Shown here piece by piece: positions 13,056 to 13,260 of a DNA stretch of 13,260 nt (position 1 is the stretch's first letter; the number at the start of each line of letters is the position of its first letter). Where the stretch lies: NCBI GenBank assembly GCA_946886875.1, contig CAMPJN010000070.1, positions 1 through 13,260 of the forward strand. The letters run 5' to 3'. The translations under genes and the position numbers were made by a program. The notes under the pieces are model-generated. The model made no database searches. It was not told where the DNA came from and saw only the letters and a program-made list of their open reading frames with translations. The DNA is from an uncultured Pseudomonas sp. Lineage in GTDB: Bacteria > Pseudomonadota > Gammaproteobacteria > Pseudomonadales > Pseudomonadaceae.

Positions 13056-13130
13056 ATGCTTTTCATCCCCATTCCTCTGCCTGCATGCCTGCTGCTTTGC
13101 TCCGGGCGGGTGTGGCGGTGGCCGCGATGA
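13056..13130 (+). other. Possible 24-codon leader frame overlapping the imuA start
   Basis: An ATG at 13056, with a weak GAAG 8 bases upstream, opens 24 codons (beginning MLFIPIPLPACLLLC) and ends in a TGA at 13128-13130 that overlaps the likely imuA ATG as ATGA. The peptide is proline- and leucine-rich at the start and ends with Trp and Arg (RVWRWPR). It could couple imuA translation or be chance; there is no independent sign that it is made. Confidence 0.35.
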
Positions 13131-13260
13131 GCGCGACCGTGCTGGCGCTGGATACGCTGTTACAGCAGCGCCGGGTCTGGAAAGGCCAGCCGCAGGGCGC
13201 GCCGGCGAACCTGCAGCCGAGCGGCCATGCCGCGCTCGATGCGGTCTTGCCCAGCGGCGG
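13127..13260 (+). CDS. imuA: Translesion synthesis accessory protein ImuA, N-terminal part (runs off window)
   Basis: The first 44 residues of an ImuA (SulA/RecA-like) protein, which works with ImuB and the error-prone polymerase DnaE2 in SOS mutagenesis. The start region LDTLLQQRRVWKGQ followed by LQPSGHAALDAVLPSGG is the characteristic N-terminus of ImuA, leading into a RecA-like nucleotide-binding fold beyond the window. I chose the ATG at 13127, which gives the usual short lead-in before the LDTLL helix. An in-frame ATG at 13085 adds 14 residues that do not look like the family and has no ribosome binding site. A near-perfect LexA box 91 bases upstream fits. imuB and dnaE2 are expected next but lie outside the window. 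Confidence 0.82.
   Translation, partial: MSATVLALDTLLQQRRVWKGQPQGAPANLQPSGHAALDAVLPSG

Overview
The window reads as chromosomal DNA of a high-GC gammaproteobacterium, most likely Pseudomonas or a close relative. This rests on the gene set, a gene order that from memory matches the PA4569-PA4577 neighbourhood of P. aeruginosa, and the style of the intergenic repeats. I see no phage, insertion sequence, CRISPR array, rRNA or tRNA. Genes are tightly packed, and no gene-free stretch exceeds about 300 bases.

Region 1 (1-6021) is a conserved housekeeping block. It holds the 3' end of ispB with its terminator; a small conserved protein of unknown function behind a possible Fur-type site; a REPIN-like palindrome; then, all on the minus strand, fklB, a UPF0114/YqhA membrane protein, a small unknown protein flanked by two copies of a DnaA-box repeat, a Lon-like AAA+ serine protease, and a short DksA/TraR-type zinc-finger protein. 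An unusual set of stem-loops, one terminator-like, lies directly in front of fklB.

Region 2 (6092-9754, minus strand) is a compact operon read as GNAT acetyltransferase, tandem-nitroreductase SagB-type dehydrogenase, TesB-type acyl-CoA thioesterase, HAD phosphatase. With the starts chosen here, all three junctions are 4-base ATGA/GTGA overlaps. From memory, related pseudomonads have HAD, tesB, GNAT and a histone-deacetylase-like gene together, so the SagB-type gene looks like an addition. The deacetylase-like gene (9837-10757) lies divergently beside the operon.

Region 3 (10772-12952) holds a periplasmic cupin (minus), a PhaZ-like alpha/beta hydrolase (plus) away from any visible pha locus, and an exported AroQ-gamma chorismate mutase (plus).

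Region 4 (12953-13260) begins an SOS mutagenesis cassette: a near-consensus LexA box followed by the 5' end of imuA. A 24-codon open frame between them ends in an ATGA overlap with the likely imuA start.

I found no clearly new multigene system. The best leads are the attenuator-like structure before fklB, the standalone SagB-type gene in a coupled operon, the imuA leader frame, the DnaA-box repeat pair, and the candidate Fur site.
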